From contig OY720347.1 in the NCBI GenBank assembly GCA_963082975.1, positions 44,095,155-44,159,154 on the forward strand: a stretch of 64,000 nucleotides of DNA, read 5' to 3'. Below, one piece after another: positions 43,690 through 55,343 of the stretch (positions are counted from its first letter, which is position 1; every line of letters starts with the position of its first letter). The DNA comes from Labia minor (lineage: Eukaryota; Arthropoda; Insecta; Dermaptera; Spongiphoridae). The notes beneath the pieces are model-generated. The model made no database searches. It saw only the letters and a program-made list of their open reading frames with translations, and was not told the origin of the DNA. The translations under genes and the position numbers were made by a program.

Positions 43690-45600
43690 GAATTATAGAT
43701 TCTAATGTATCTTTGGGCTTTTCCAAAAATTCATAAGAATCTAATCATATTTTAATTTAAATTTAAATTTGTTGAACGTATTTATATATATTGTTATGAT
43801 TTTTTTTGTAATGGGGAGATTTGGCAGGGTGAAAAGGGATGAAAATTTAAGAAAAAGATGTAATTGTCTCAGATGTGTGACGGGAAAGGTGGACTTTGAA
43901 TTGGCGTGAACTGACCTGGAGATCTGTACTATTTAAAACAAAATAGAAAAGGTTAAATTTAGCATTAAACATAAAAGAAACAAATTTTATATACTTGATA
44001 TTTAAATAAAGATTTATAGATTTAAATTTTAAGAAAAAAATTATATAATATAAAAATGTATAAAAAAATATAGATAAAGCTGGTTGTCTGGGGGTCGATA
44101 TAGACCACTTTTGGAATCACTGCTATATACCTATATGTATATACATAAGAAATAAGATTTAAATTTATAATAAAAAATTGACTTTTTTTCCGGGATGTTC
44201 AAAGGTTCTTGTTGGCTTCTTTTTAATAGGATTTGGATAGATTTTAAAAATTTACATTTTCTCCATGCCAATTACTTACAATTAGATATAAATTTTCAGA
44301 TGTCTTTAACCCCTCAAAAAAATGAAAAATCATCAGGTTATAATTTCATCGGTTATTAAATGAAATTCTACTTTACTAACATATAGAATCGCCCCTAGGG
44401 CAAATATTTAAATAAATTAGTTGAAATTATATAAATATCAAAAATTGTAAAATATTAAGGTTGGATTTTTTTTATTTATTTTTTCATCTAAATTTTTCCT
44501 TGTATTTTTTTATGAAATATTAATTTTACGACCTTGAAATAGAGGAAAATATTTTATTAAATCATCCTAATTTCCAGAAAAATTTTTTTCATTAGATAAA
44601 TGTTATAATAGTCATTTTTTTTTTAATCAGTTATATCCAAAATATTTTAATTACTTTAAGGTTATTGAATATAATTTTAAAAATATAAATAATATTTCTT
44701 GGAAATTATAAAAAAATTACTGTTCACTGAGAAGAAAATAATATTAACATCAATATTAATAAGAATAAAATAAATAAAAATAAATATTTATTTATTTTAA
44801 TTGAATTTTAAATAAAAATTTTTGCGCAATTGCATACAAATCTCATATTTCAAAATAAAATAAATTTTCAAAATTAAAATTTAATTTTCTTATTCTTACT
44901 CTTAGAAAATTGTTTTATAGTATACATATGCATGAGTCATCTCATCTCTTATTCAATATATTATTATTCAATATAGTTAATAACTAGTTTACTTAATCTT
45001 AAATATATTTTACAACAAGTTGTTTTGTTTAAAGATACACGAAAATAGTAGCAATTCATAACAAATGATTTTAAAAAACTTGTTATAATTAATTTATAAA
45101 ATCTGTTTTATCTCGACGTAAAAATTTGATTTAAAATTTTTTCAGTGTGCAGTGTGTTTGATGGAAATATAAAGGCATAATTTAAAATTTGATTATATTT
45201 CGATGTAGGCTTCTCTGATGTTGATCAATCTCGTTAATCGACCTGTAATGGAATCTATAGCTGTCTGGAAAAAGTTCTGTGTTGGTAACTACTTCCAACT
45301 TCCAATTCGTTTAATTTGCGAGGATACATCCAGCACATCTCCTCTTTCGCCAAATCAAAAAAAAAGTTACAGAATATCAGGTCTGGATTTATTGCAGGTC
45401 ATTAAGTATATAACTTAGCGAGAAGCACCAAATTTATTATGGTAGATCATGTTTCTCAAAATACTTACAAGTGAATTATAATTTTTATATTTAGCCTTCT
45501 TTATACTACTATTAGCTAATTAAGAAAGTTAATTAAAAAAATGAATAGTACTATTATAAAAGTTTGAAAATTTAATATTTACGGTTTAAAAATCCTCTAT
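43690..45600. other. Long AT-rich intergenic stretch
   Basis: Mostly A/T tracts. A hAT-like right-end motif (ttttggaatcactg) occurs at ~44111-44124. The 66-residue ORF at 45218-45418 has no recognisable domain. Nothing else can be supported. Confidence 0.45.
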
Positions 45601-45614
45601 GTGATCAAGAGTCA

Positions 45615-46640
45615 ATGTTAGGATTTTGGGTAAACTTTGACTAACTGTTTTCTAAAGTTCTGAAGTATCTTCTACACTAACATGCTAACACGTGTCTGGG
45701 TCGTACAAGTGTCACACAGAATAAGAGCCAGAATCCCAGAAAAAATATTTTCAATTCTTTTAAAATGACAAAACATCGAAACTCAAATATCTCAAAATCA
45801 TTTGAAAATAACATGGAAATTGAACAAGCCATTTCGAATCCCATGTGCATAAAAATAAGAGAGGGCAGTCCTTCTGTCCCAACCTAAATGTCTTATCTCA
45901 TTATAACTTCTTCGACTTCCCCCCTTCTCTCCTTTTCTGAGTCCTGCTGTGTTCCGGCCATTTTGGCCACTTGTTTTCCTCCCTTCGACCTGAGCAAGTC
46001 ATTACTCCTTCTGAGCGGCGTTGAGCCTGCGTTCTTCTTCGTTTCCATATGGTGGATTGATCAACGGCAAAGAGTGTTTGTTTGAAGAGTTTATTTGAGA
46101 AAAGTGTTTGAGCTCCTTTTGCTCGAAGATACCACCATCTGGACCCCCTCATCATCTTCTTTTCTATTTTTTTTTATTCCTTTCCTTTCTTCATTCCCCG
46201 CAAGAGCTATCTTTGATCGACCACGGCCATCTTACGAGAACATCGCGCTTCAGTTGAAGAAACTCGTAGCTGCAGACGCACACCGGTCTCCCAGAGAAGC
46301 AGTGATCTCAGTTCTGGGCATTGGACGCGTGGCAAGATTGAAATTCCTGCCCTATTAACCTTGTTTGATCGATTTCATTTTGTTTATTTGTATATAATTT
46401 CTGTTTAATCAATCTATCACTTATTTTAAATAAAAGGTCTGAAAAAGAATATATTTGAGTGTGCTTTCTTTATACAAAATATCACGATCCACTACCTTTC
46501 GGTTAAAGTCAAAAACTCTATCTCTCTTCAGGTTATTTTCGAGGGAAAATAGCCTATAATAATTCCAACGAAAATAAGAATCTCTTTCTGAGACATTCGA
46601 AGTTCGAGTTGAGATTATTACGTTAGTGTATTATACAGAA
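45615..46640 (+). repeat. GC-richer transcribed-looking block, candidate LTR
   Basis: Composition changes sharply at ~45880-46370 (cttcccccc, ccattttggccac, cggccatcttacgagaac). There are pyrimidine tracts, an 87-codon + strand ORF (46095-46358) lacking any known domain, and AATAAA at 46428 followed by gagtgtgctttctttatac. It resembles a long LTR or the 5' leader of a retroelement. TG/CA ends and a flanking duplication could not be identified. An exapted non-coding exon is an alternative. Confidence 0.3.
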
Positions 46641-46649
46641 ATAATTTTT

Positions 46650-47310
46650 CTTATTAAAAATTATCAAGTAATCCTAAACTAGAATATACGTTTAGTGAAA
46701 GAAGAAATATATTAATTTAAAACTACACTATATATATAATTGACAATATTCTTTAATGCATAATGCTAGAGAATTAAAGTATTTAATAGAAATGTTTGAA
46801 TAAAGTTGAAATAGTCATCTAGAATAAAGAAAATAGGAAATAGGAATAAAATGAAATGAAACACAAAACAGGATAGTTTGTAAAAGATTTCAAATGTTAT
46901 ATTTTTAGTGATATTACAAGTTTTGAAAGTTATTATACTTTTTCGATACATATTTATTTAAAGGACTTATAAATAATATAAATCGCAAAAATTGCATCTA
47001 AATTAATTTAATTTATATAACCATTTGGATGCTCGTGTGTTTTAAGAATAGATCTCATTGATGTGAACTATTATGGAATAATGATAATAGAAGTTAAAAA
47101 AATTGTTAAATTTATTTAATGGTTGAATAAATCGAAAAAAATACAATAACCAACAATAAGCAATTTTGAAAAAATAATTAAAATTTAATATATTAAGATA
47201 AGTATATATATTAATATTCGTTGGATAGCTATGTATTTTATAAGCCTAAAATAATTATAGAACTCAGAAACAACATAAACACCTATATGGAATATTTAAT
47301 ATCTATTTGT
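46650..47310. other. Downstream flank of takeout gene 2
   Basis: AT-rich; includes the 3' flank of takeout gene 2. No gene or repeat terminus recognised. Confidence 0.4.
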
Positions 47311-47317
47311 AATAAAA

Positions 47318-49044
47318 TTACAAAATAGCTAATTCTTCAGAAGGATTAGATCCAAATACACTTTTCGCAACACCTCCTATTATTTTATTGTACATCAACT
47401 CTAAGCCACCTACAACATCACTCACTACATCTTTGTCATTCTCATTTAAAAATTTATTCATATTATCACTGAGATCTTTATTTCCAAATAAATTTTCAAA
47501 ATTAAAATTAGTTTTTCCGGGAGTAACTTTAGTATTAACATTCTGTACATCAATATATTTTTTATTATTTTTACCATTTATTTCTTTCAAATCCATCTCA
47601 ACTAGGATTTTATAATATGCTTGAATAAAAAAAAAATATATATATAATGCGATATTCAAAAAAGAATAAAATTATAATCAATCATCAAACAATCAATTAC
47701 TTACACATTTGAATAGTAGCAGCCCCATTGCCATTAATAGGGAGAGCCAAAATTTTTCCACTCATTTTATATGTCCCTTCGAATAAAGTTGGAGGAGTAT
47801 TTATTGAAAATATTAAATGTCCTGTTTTAATATCATACCTAGAATATTAAACATATTAATTCAATTATTAATTTATATGATAAAAAAAACTATATCTTAG
47901 GTATATTAGAAACATACTCTACATCTTTTATAGTAGATTTGGAAATATTATGATGTTTTGAGTTGGTAAATTCTAACTGCAATTGTGTTGGTCCTCCTCT
48001 GTTTGCATTCAAAACTGAATGAGGAAGTTCTAATGGACCTAGAGATATAAGTCCAATTTCTCTGCTGCCTTAAAAAAAATAATTCAAATTAATTAGTAAT
48101 TAATTATACTTACAATGAATGATATCAAATAATAACTTAATTAAATAAGTTTTAAGCGAATATATGAATAAATTTCCACGAGTGTTTAGATGAATATTAT
48201 TCTTATTAAATTTTATATATTTTTAAGTTTAATTTCATTTTACAAAACTTATTAAAATATTACTTTCATAATAAAAATATTGTATTCCAATAAAATAAAT
48301 AAAAAAATATCTTATTTATTGATCGAAAAAATTAAAAATAATTAAGCCAGAAAACCAGAAAACGAATCAATAAAATAATTTTTAAGTTCCATTATATTTT
48401 ATAGAATTGAATAATATAATGGATTAATATCAATTTAAGACATATAAATAGTCTCTTTATGAATGAATTGAATTTAAACATTATTTTAATAACTTAATTT
48501 AATAAATATTTTTATGAATTTCTCGTTATAAACAAACAAATTATAATTTCTATTATATTGTAAAATCTCACCTTTTGGATAATTATCGAAAATATGCTGA
48601 ATTGCTTTTTGTAAACATTCATTCACACCTTTCTCTTCTTTTAAATTACAAATTCTTCCTGCATATTTTTCTAAAAAATTGATAAATTATTTAAAAAAAA
48701 AAAAAATACATAAATTAGAATACAAAAATTATGAAATCATTCCAAAAATAATCATACTGGCTATCATGAAATAAACCACCAATTTAGTTTGAAATCAAAC
48801 TACTAGTTTAAAAAAAATTTATCATATTTGTGAAAACCCAAAATTTGACTCCTTTTCAACCTTTTGCACGTTTCAAATTATAATAAAATAAATATCAATA
48901 ATAATTTAAAAATAATGGAAATTAAATTGAAAAATCCCAAAGATCTTTTAATTGATCAAATAATATTCTTAACTTACCTATGATTGCTGAAAAAGCAATA
49001 TTAAAAATGATACAGAGTATCACAGAATGTTTTAATGGGAACAT
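47318..49044 (-). CDS. Takeout/JHBP-family secreted carrier, gene 2
   Basis: Exons in transcription order: 49044-48978 (67 nt), 48670-48572 (99), 48068-47918 (151), 47838-47705 (134), 47619-47318 (302, stop). The sum is 753 nt: 250 residues. The signal peptide starts MFPLKHSVILCIIFNIAFSA. Exon 2 has the cysteine pair (GRICNLK, NECLQK). Exon 3 gives REIGLISLGPLELPHSVLNA. Exon 4 gives YDIKTGHLIFSIN and KMSGKILALPINGNGAATIQ. Exon 5 gives the family's C-terminal region with LFGNKDLSDNMNKFLNENDK and ends SEELAIL. It is the most compact and undisturbed copy: introns of ~80-500 bp and no insertions, so it serves as the reference for genes 1 and 3. Function is inferred from family; the ligand is unknown. 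Confidence 0.9.
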
Positions 49045-49129
49045 TTTGCAAGACTATAATTTAAATACAAGCCGTCCTCTCTATATATAAGGTTGCTATA
49101 ATTATAAAAATGAAAGAAAAAATATATTT

Positions 49130-50230
49130 AAAGAAAATATTTTTTTTTTAACAATTATCCTAATAATAATATTATATAAGTAATTTTTAACGTGAATTTT
49201 TTTAGGGATAAACATTTTAAAAAATATTTAACCTTCAACTTGAATTAGAATAAATGAGAAATAGAGGTGATATCTATCTTATTTTATAGATATAATTTAA
49301 TGAGACTTATCATTAATATAGAATACTTATATAAATAAAATAATTTAAAACAGATATTTCTGATTAATCATATTTGAAAATATATATTGTGATTCTCTTT
49401 ATTTTTTGATCTTCTTCAGATTTTAAATAATTTTTCAAAAAAGTTAAATTAAGATTTTATTTTTGCCTATTTTTTAATAAAATGATCTGTGTTATGAGAC
49501 AACTTTGTGAATCCAGTTTGTTTATCTGTGATGGCAAAGAGAATTTTCTCTATCTGGAGTCTGGTAGAAGATTCTCTCAGTTTACGTTTATATAAATTTG
49601 GAAACTATTTGTGGTAGAGCCTTCCTATCAAAAAATCAAGATCTTTGAAAATTCGTTGTATTGATCATACATCAAATCTACTCCCCTTAGGCTGTAACCG
49701 GTTTGATAGACACTGTCATTTCATAACATGTTCAAAAGTCAAAGGTAAGAACAATGAATATTTTAATACATAATTTTAATTTTGAATTCTATATAAAGAA
49801 TTGTCTTTCAAAAGCTATGTATAATAGAAAGCTTTTTCAATATATTATACATGTCAAGATATATGATTTAATATTAAAAAAAAATAAATACACAATTCTT
49901 AGAATTATCTTTTTTATTATGTATTCTTTACTTATTAGCCTCAATGACAAATTCAAGGTTTTTTTTTTTGGACCGTAATTCTATAATATTAATTTTTAAA
50001 CTAAGATTCATTTCAATCATATAATGATATTTTTATTTATTCTTATCAAATTATAAGTAATTTTTCTTAGTTTCTTAGTTTTAAATTCTAAAATATGGAA
50101 TCTTCTCAAAAGTATTTTTTTCATTCATCCAATAGTATCAAATAGCTATTTGAACAAAGGTCTGGGGCGCCAATTTCATAGAGGTACTAATTGTTTAAAC
50201 TTGTTTTCTATGTTTTGTAAGTGGGTGCCA
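49130..50230. other. Upstream of takeout gene 2, AT-rich
   Basis: Includes the putative promoter of takeout gene 2. The first ~100 bp upstream (49045-49100, with a tatata-containing segment) resemble the flank of gene 3 at 62673-62730. No gene is seen; the small ORF at 49754-49978 is a composition artefact. Confidence 0.4.
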
Positions 50231-50233
50231 AAT

Positions 50234-51030
50234 TTAATGATAATATAACATATAAATTTGGCCTCGCGTTGTCACTGACTCTGGGATAATGCTTAAACAT
50301 AATCCCCGGGCTCTCTCAATGCCAGTAAGTTTTATATTGGAGGGTTGCTTATGTAATTTCATCTTGTCCACTAAGGAGTTGGAGATAAGTGAGATTTCAG
50401 AGCCCATATCAATTAAGGCTTTAACTTTATAAGTTTTACCTGCATTATCATTTAAAATAACTGTTGCTTTGCCCAGTAAAGAAGTCGTATTTTTTCCATG
50501 ACAAAAATAAACACTGGAATTTGAAGATGCAGGATTTTCTTTTGGAGAGGGAGACCTGGAGTTGCTACTCACTGACGCATCATCCTTTGTACTCTTTGTA
50601 GGTGATCTAGAAGATCCCCGTCGATTCTTATCTCTAAAAATGTGTAAAAGAGAGAAAATTGTGTGGATTATTACATAATTTACAATTACTCCATTTACAT
50701 TGCTTTGAAGTGTGTTTTTTAGAAAAGCATAGAGAACATAATTCGTTCTCCTTTACAAATATAATTTTGTCTTTAACAGATAAATTCAAGAAAATTTTGC
50801 AGCTCTGAAAATAATGTGAACCTCTGCACATGGTGCATTTTATATAATTATTTTTATTTTTATTTTCAGAAGTTTTAATATTATAAACTCTGTTATTTCT
50901 TTTATGAAACGAATTTGCATTTGAATTATTGTTATAATTATTATTATAATTAATTGAAAATTTATTAGCATGAGTTTCATGGAAAGAGTCAGCTAATTTA
51001 TCTAAAAATTCTAAAACCTGATTCAACTTT
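50234..51030 (-). pseudogene. BEL/Pao-type gag zinc knuckles and aspartic protease relic
   Basis: The minus strand first encodes (51026-50634) a gag C-terminal region with three CxxC-type knuckles: CTMCRGSHYFQSC, CSLCFSKKHTSKQC and CKLCNNPHNF. In another frame (50572-50234) lies a retropepsin-like segment: KVKALIDMGSEISLISNSLV, where the catalytic triad is DMG instead of D[ST]G. This arrangement is typical of BEL/Pao retrotransposons in insects. Frame changes between the parts and the lack of pol indicate a dead fragment. Confidence 0.75.
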
Positions 51031-51488
51031 GGGATCTGAAATCGAATGTATAGATTATTTAAGTTTAATTCTATTTAAAGATTTTAATGAAAAATTTATA
51101 AATATAGATAAATATGTCATTAAAAATTTTAATTTATAAGAATTAATAATTTTCACTTAATTCTTGATTAGCGAATGATTGAGGAATGATTTCGGTGGAT
51201 AAACCTTTAAGCGTTTTAAATTGCTTAGTGAATAGCAACTGAATCACAGACTATCCTTATCTAAATATCTAAATGCACTCGAGGCACAACTGCAGGCAAG
51301 AAGTGGCCAGAGGGGGTGGGGAATGGAGAGGGGCAAGCTGGGACGATAGAAAAGCCTTTCTCTGTCAATTTAATTTGTTTCAATCAGTATATTACATAAA
51401 ACATTCATTTTATTTTTGTGTTCTTACTTAAAATATATTTTAATTTAATCAGTAAATTAATTATATATATTACTATTGTAAATGTTAT

Positions 51489-51565
51489 ATCTATCTATCT
51501 ACATAGAAAGTTCTTGGCCGCAACATCTACATTTCTCCAAGTATCCCTTCATACATTGTCCACCC
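51489..51565 (-). mobile_element. LINE 3'-end scrap
   Basis: tctatctatctac followed by gttcttggccgcaacatcta is the reverse complement of the LINE tail. A further ~25 bp (acattgtccacccat) matches another part of the LINE, indicating internal deletion. Confidence 0.6.
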
Positions 51566-51654
51566 ATATTAAAATCTTACTTGAAAATCCAATGATAAGA
51601 TCAAAATTAAAATTATTTATTCATATAATCTTAAAATTAGAACAATAAAAATAT

Positions 51655-52030
51655 AAATTTAAATATTATAGTTAAACATTCTTTGATTTGTATTCTTTGC
51701 TCTGCAAAATGACAACATGCAGATATCAAATTTTAAAAAATTAATTTCTGAGATATGCAAGAATATTGGGATGTAATTTCATCGAAATCGGTTCAGCCAA
51801 TTTTGACGTCAAAATTTCAGATAGGCAATTCTAAAGTCACTCTTGGCAGACAAAAAACTATATATATATATATATATCAAATTTACGAAAATATACATAT
51901 TTTATATCAACAGGCCTACTTTTCTGTCTTTCAGTGCATTAATACATACGTTTAAGGAGTATTTGTTTTATTAGTCATTCATGTTCTTTTAAATTATTTG
52001 AACAGTGGCTCGGTAAACCAGGTATATATA
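51655..52030. repeat. Degenerate interspersed repeats
   Basis: 51655-51700 resembles the AT-rich repeat at 5145. 51745-51830 has atttcatcgaaatcggttca, the shared repeat-core motif. 51905-52030 matches 34860-35095. No clean termini. Confidence 0.45.
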
Positions 52031-52075
52031 AAATATAGGATCAAATATTTTATTTTAGCAAGTAAATTTGAATAT

Positions 52076-52310
52076 ATTTTTCATCTTGTCCACCCACAGC
52101 GTCCTTGGTCTTCTAATCGGTCTCCTCACCAATATATTTTTCCTCTCCCATTCTAGTCACATCAATCAATATATTTTTTGCCATTGTTTCTTCTCACATT
52201 CTAGCCACGAGCCCTGCCTTTCGCAGCCTTCTCGATTTGATAACCCTAACTATTACTGGAGATGCATAGAGCTCATGAAAATCCCCATCTCTTTTCCTGC
52301 CTCGATTAAT
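52076..52310 (-). mobile_element. LINE 3' fragment, antisense, with internal tandem duplication
   Basis: The reverse complement of the LINE C-terminal region; ccacccacagcgtccttggtc corresponds to the MWWVDNVDG segment. The stretch caatatattttt..cc(a/t)t..t..tctcacattctagccac appears twice in a row (52128-52160 and 52168-52206), a local duplication not seen in the other copies. Confidence 0.6.
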
Positions 52311-52739
52311 TTTTTTAGGATACTTTAAATATTATTATATATTATTATTAAAAAAAAAAGTAAACAATAAAAATAAAATATAAATAAATTAGTATAATAC
52401 TAAACTACTATAAAAATAACAGGAAAAAGATATATATTAAAATCTTACGTGAAAATCCAATTATGAGATCAAATTTTTTTAATTAAAATTTCTGGTCTAT
52501 TCGGGTTTCATGACCTCTAGAATCCAAAACTGACTTTAGAATTTTTCATGTCTGTTCATAGGCTATTGATTTCATTAACTGCAGAAATTAATTTTTAAAA
52601 ATTTGATATGAACGTGTTAACATTTAGCAGCGCAAAGAATACAATACAAAGAATATCTACATATCAAATTTTTAAAAATTAATTTCTGCAGTTATTTATT
52701 AGATATTAATAAAGTTTATAGCCTATGGAAAGATATGAA

Positions 52740-52870
52740 AAATAGAGATATGCAAAAATATTGTGATGTAATTTCATCGAAATCGGTTCAGCCAATATTG
52801 AGTCTATAACATAAATCCGGACAGATAGACAGACAGACAGAATGACAGACAGACATACAGACATGAAAAA
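52740..52870. repeat. Repeat with gacagacagacag core
   Basis: gagatatgcaaaaatattgt, atttcatcgaaatcggttca, ccggacagatagacagacag. Related to 5330-5450 and 51745-51830. Old and without clear ends. Confidence 0.5.
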
Positions 52871-52896
52871 TAAAAAATATGTGAAAATCATTATCA

Positions 52897-53068
52897 AATA
52901 CATACTATTCGTAATCCATATGGACAATATGTTGTCAAATTACCGTTTCGTATAAATAATATTGAATTTGGAGATTCTAAAATTCAAGCTCATCGACGAT
53001 TCTTATCTTTACAGAAAAGATTGAATGCTAACTTTCATCAATTGTACAATCTTCAGGGAGTTCTTTAG
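52897..53068 (+). pseudogene. BEL/Pao reverse-transcriptase upstream fragment
   Basis: The + strand reads IRNPYGQYVVKLPF, then GDSKIQAHRRFLSLQKRLNA, then a stop after YNLQGVL. In BEL/Pao polyproteins this segment lies just before the RT core. It is on the opposite strand from the gag/protease relic at 50.2-51.0 kb, so it is probably a different insertion. Confidence 0.65.
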
Positions 53069-53543
53069 CCAAGCTAAGGTTTTCTCCCTTTTTGGGGCTA
53101 ATAAACTCTTCAATATACACCCCAAATTGAGTATAATTATTTATTAATACCTATTCATATCTAATCCTACTCCATACATTTATTTTAGATCAAACACAAA
53201 GGATTTAAAACTGAAGTACGAGAATTAGGCTTAAGGACTAGTTTTCGACGAAACAATATATATAATCATATATAATTAATTATTTTTCACTTGCATTTTA
53301 TTTAGATTCCTGTTTTTAAGAATATTTAATTAGTAAAAAAAAAAAAATTCTTTGACCTTCAACTTGAATCAGAACAATTACACAGGCCAACAAAAAAATT
53401 TTTTTGAAAACTTTTTTCACGTTAATAGGTGATGTTTATAGATTTTTTTGTGCTGAATCCAAATCTGGCCTTGGTTTTTTTGTATCACGCACAGTTTTTG
53501 AGCAATCTGTTTTTTAATGATATAGTATAAAACCACTTTAGTA

Positions 53544-54303
53544 CAGTGGCGTACCTAGAACTTTTGCCGCCCGGGGCGATCTCCAGTTTGCCGCCCTTTT
53601 TATTATAAGTCAATCAAATAGTGGTATTTATAAATTAATGCACATAAATAAATTATTAAGTTATTTAATCAATATTAATTAATACACAGAGTAAATTTTT
53701 TACACATATTTGTATGCACTCGTAAACATATTTATATAATATTTACTCTTCTAGCTTTCATACTAGAAAAATCGTGTATAATGCTCTCAAAATTTATATT
53801 TATATTTTCTCCGCCGACCCTGCTTTTCAAAAGAAAAATCGATGATTTAAAAAAATATTGGTATATCACTTCAAAGTAATCATATAAACTTTTCAAAAGA
53901 AATGACATTTATAAACTGATATCAAAAAATTTTAGTTAGGAAAAATTGCTGAACAAAATCGTAAAGATCCGTTTACGAATTCAACGAATTTTAATGAATA
54001 CAATAAAATAAAATTATTATCCTGTTCTTGGAATTAGAATTCAAAATTTACCCTGAAATGCATTTATATACACCGAGGAATAATATTCGAAATCATATAG
54101 TTAATCATAATTTATATAAATCAAATAGTAAACTTATAATAATCATAATAATCATTTATTATTCAAGAAAGAAAAAAAAATATGAAATGAATAAGAGAGA
54201 GAGTTGCTTTTTACAACTATAACTAAATATAAAAAATGCCGCCCCAAGATAAGTGCCGCCCGGTGCGGACCGCACCCACCGCACCCCCCTAGGTACGCCA
54301 CTG
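53544..54303. mobile_element. hAT-type element with perfect TIR and TSD, 760 bp
   Basis: A perfect 15-bp terminal inverted repeat, cagtggcgtacctag ... ctaggtacgccactg. Both flanks read ctttagta (53536-53543 and 54304-54311), a perfect 8-bp duplication. The interior is AT-rich with GC-rich gccgccc/gggcggc-type motifs next to the ends. No transposase. It is younger than the CACAGGCC element it interrupts. Confidence 0.93.
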
Positions 54304-54426
54304 CTTTAGTATATAGGGAAATTAATGAAACGCTATGTCAAATCATAAGCATGGTTTGTATTTACAGTTTAAAACAGTGACCGAATGTGTGTGTGCCATT
54401 ATAGGTTTTTATTGATATTACAGGTT

Positions 54427-55343
54427 TCACTTGTCAGCTGGAATTGGTTTATACTTCCGTTCTCTTTTTTCTTTGAAGCTTCTTATGTAGCTTTTTCTTC
54501 GATGTGTTGCTTGCTGAACTTCACGGTGAAGTGACCAACAATAGTCCCCCATCATGTTGGTGTTCCAGCGGCCCTGGTAGCGTTTTTCCATCACTTTAAT
54601 GTCTTGGTGAAAACGTTCGCCTTGCTCCTCGCTAACATCTCCCAAATTGTCTGGGAAGTAATCAAGGTGGCTATTCAAAAAGTGAACTTTCAGGCTCATC
54701 AATATACACATGAATGCTGGTTCCAATGGCTAACAAGTTCTTTTCTTTCAGTCTAGAGCCAAGCAATTCAGCCTTTTCTTTAGTCAAGCCCAGATCCCTA
54801 ACCAAGTCATTAAGCTCGATTTGTGTAAACACTTTAGGCTCTACATTTTCAGTAGTACAATGGAATTCTTCAACATCTTGTTCATTTGAATCGGATTGCA
54901 CATCAGAAAATACTTCAATAGAATTTAAATCATCTGGTGGTTCAGGAACCGGTAAATCTACACTGTGTCCTACTGGTCGGATGGCAGACGGAAGATTAGG
55001 ATAGCTTATTACCTTCTTGTTTTTTGAGTTATGACCAGTAATATCAACACTGCAAAAATAGCAGTCATCAGAATGATTTTTCGGCTTCCTCCATATCATA
55101 GGAACAGCAAATTTAAAGGTTTTTTCTCTCCTTTTTTGACCATTTTCTTAGATCTTCAACACAAACATAACATACCTTATGTGGTGCCCAAGATTTCTCC
55201 TGATCACCAAGTTTAGTTCCAAAATATGATAGATAAACCTTTTTCACAAAGTCTGTAATGTTTCTTTGGTGTTTTTTAATCACAAACTCACCACAAATAT
55301 AACAAAAACTGTCAGCAGAGTTTTTACAACCGCAATTAGACAT
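54427..55343 (-). pseudogene. Broken Cys-rich gene of the CACAGGCC element
   Basis: Read on the minus strand from ATG at 55343: MSNCGCKNSADSFCYICGEF starts a Cys-rich N-terminal region. It continues SWAPHKVCYVCVEDLRKWSK, then meets a frameshift in an A-run at ~55115, and resumes as FAVPMIWRKPKNHSDDCYFC and YPNLPSAIRPVGHSVDLPVP. An acidic linker leads to a junction at about 54690-54740. There the frame changes again to LMSLKVHFLNSHLDYFPDNL, EEQGERFHQDIKVMEKRYQG and MMGDYCWSLHRE, ending near 54427. A large central portion appears deleted. From memory this resembles a high-copy, uncharacterised protein family in arthropods; I cannot name it. Cys pairs (CxC..CxxC) suggest zinc binding and ERFHQD could be catalytic, but both are inference. 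Confidence 0.65.

Noticed and set aside
45218..45418. 66-codon ORF as a small gene
   Set aside because: No domain, no homology recognised, no adjoining exon; left as unsupported.
46095..46358. 87-codon ORF in a GC-richer block
   Set aside because: No recognisable domain and no splice context; kept only as part of the candidate LTR or transcript block.
47388..47615. 75-codon + strand ORF (and 56894-57199)
   Set aside because: Antisense shadows of the last exons of takeout genes 2 and 3.
54714..55004. 96-codon + strand ORF
   Set aside because: Antisense of the Cys-rich gene of the CACAGGCC element; the minus strand shows the coherent domain order.
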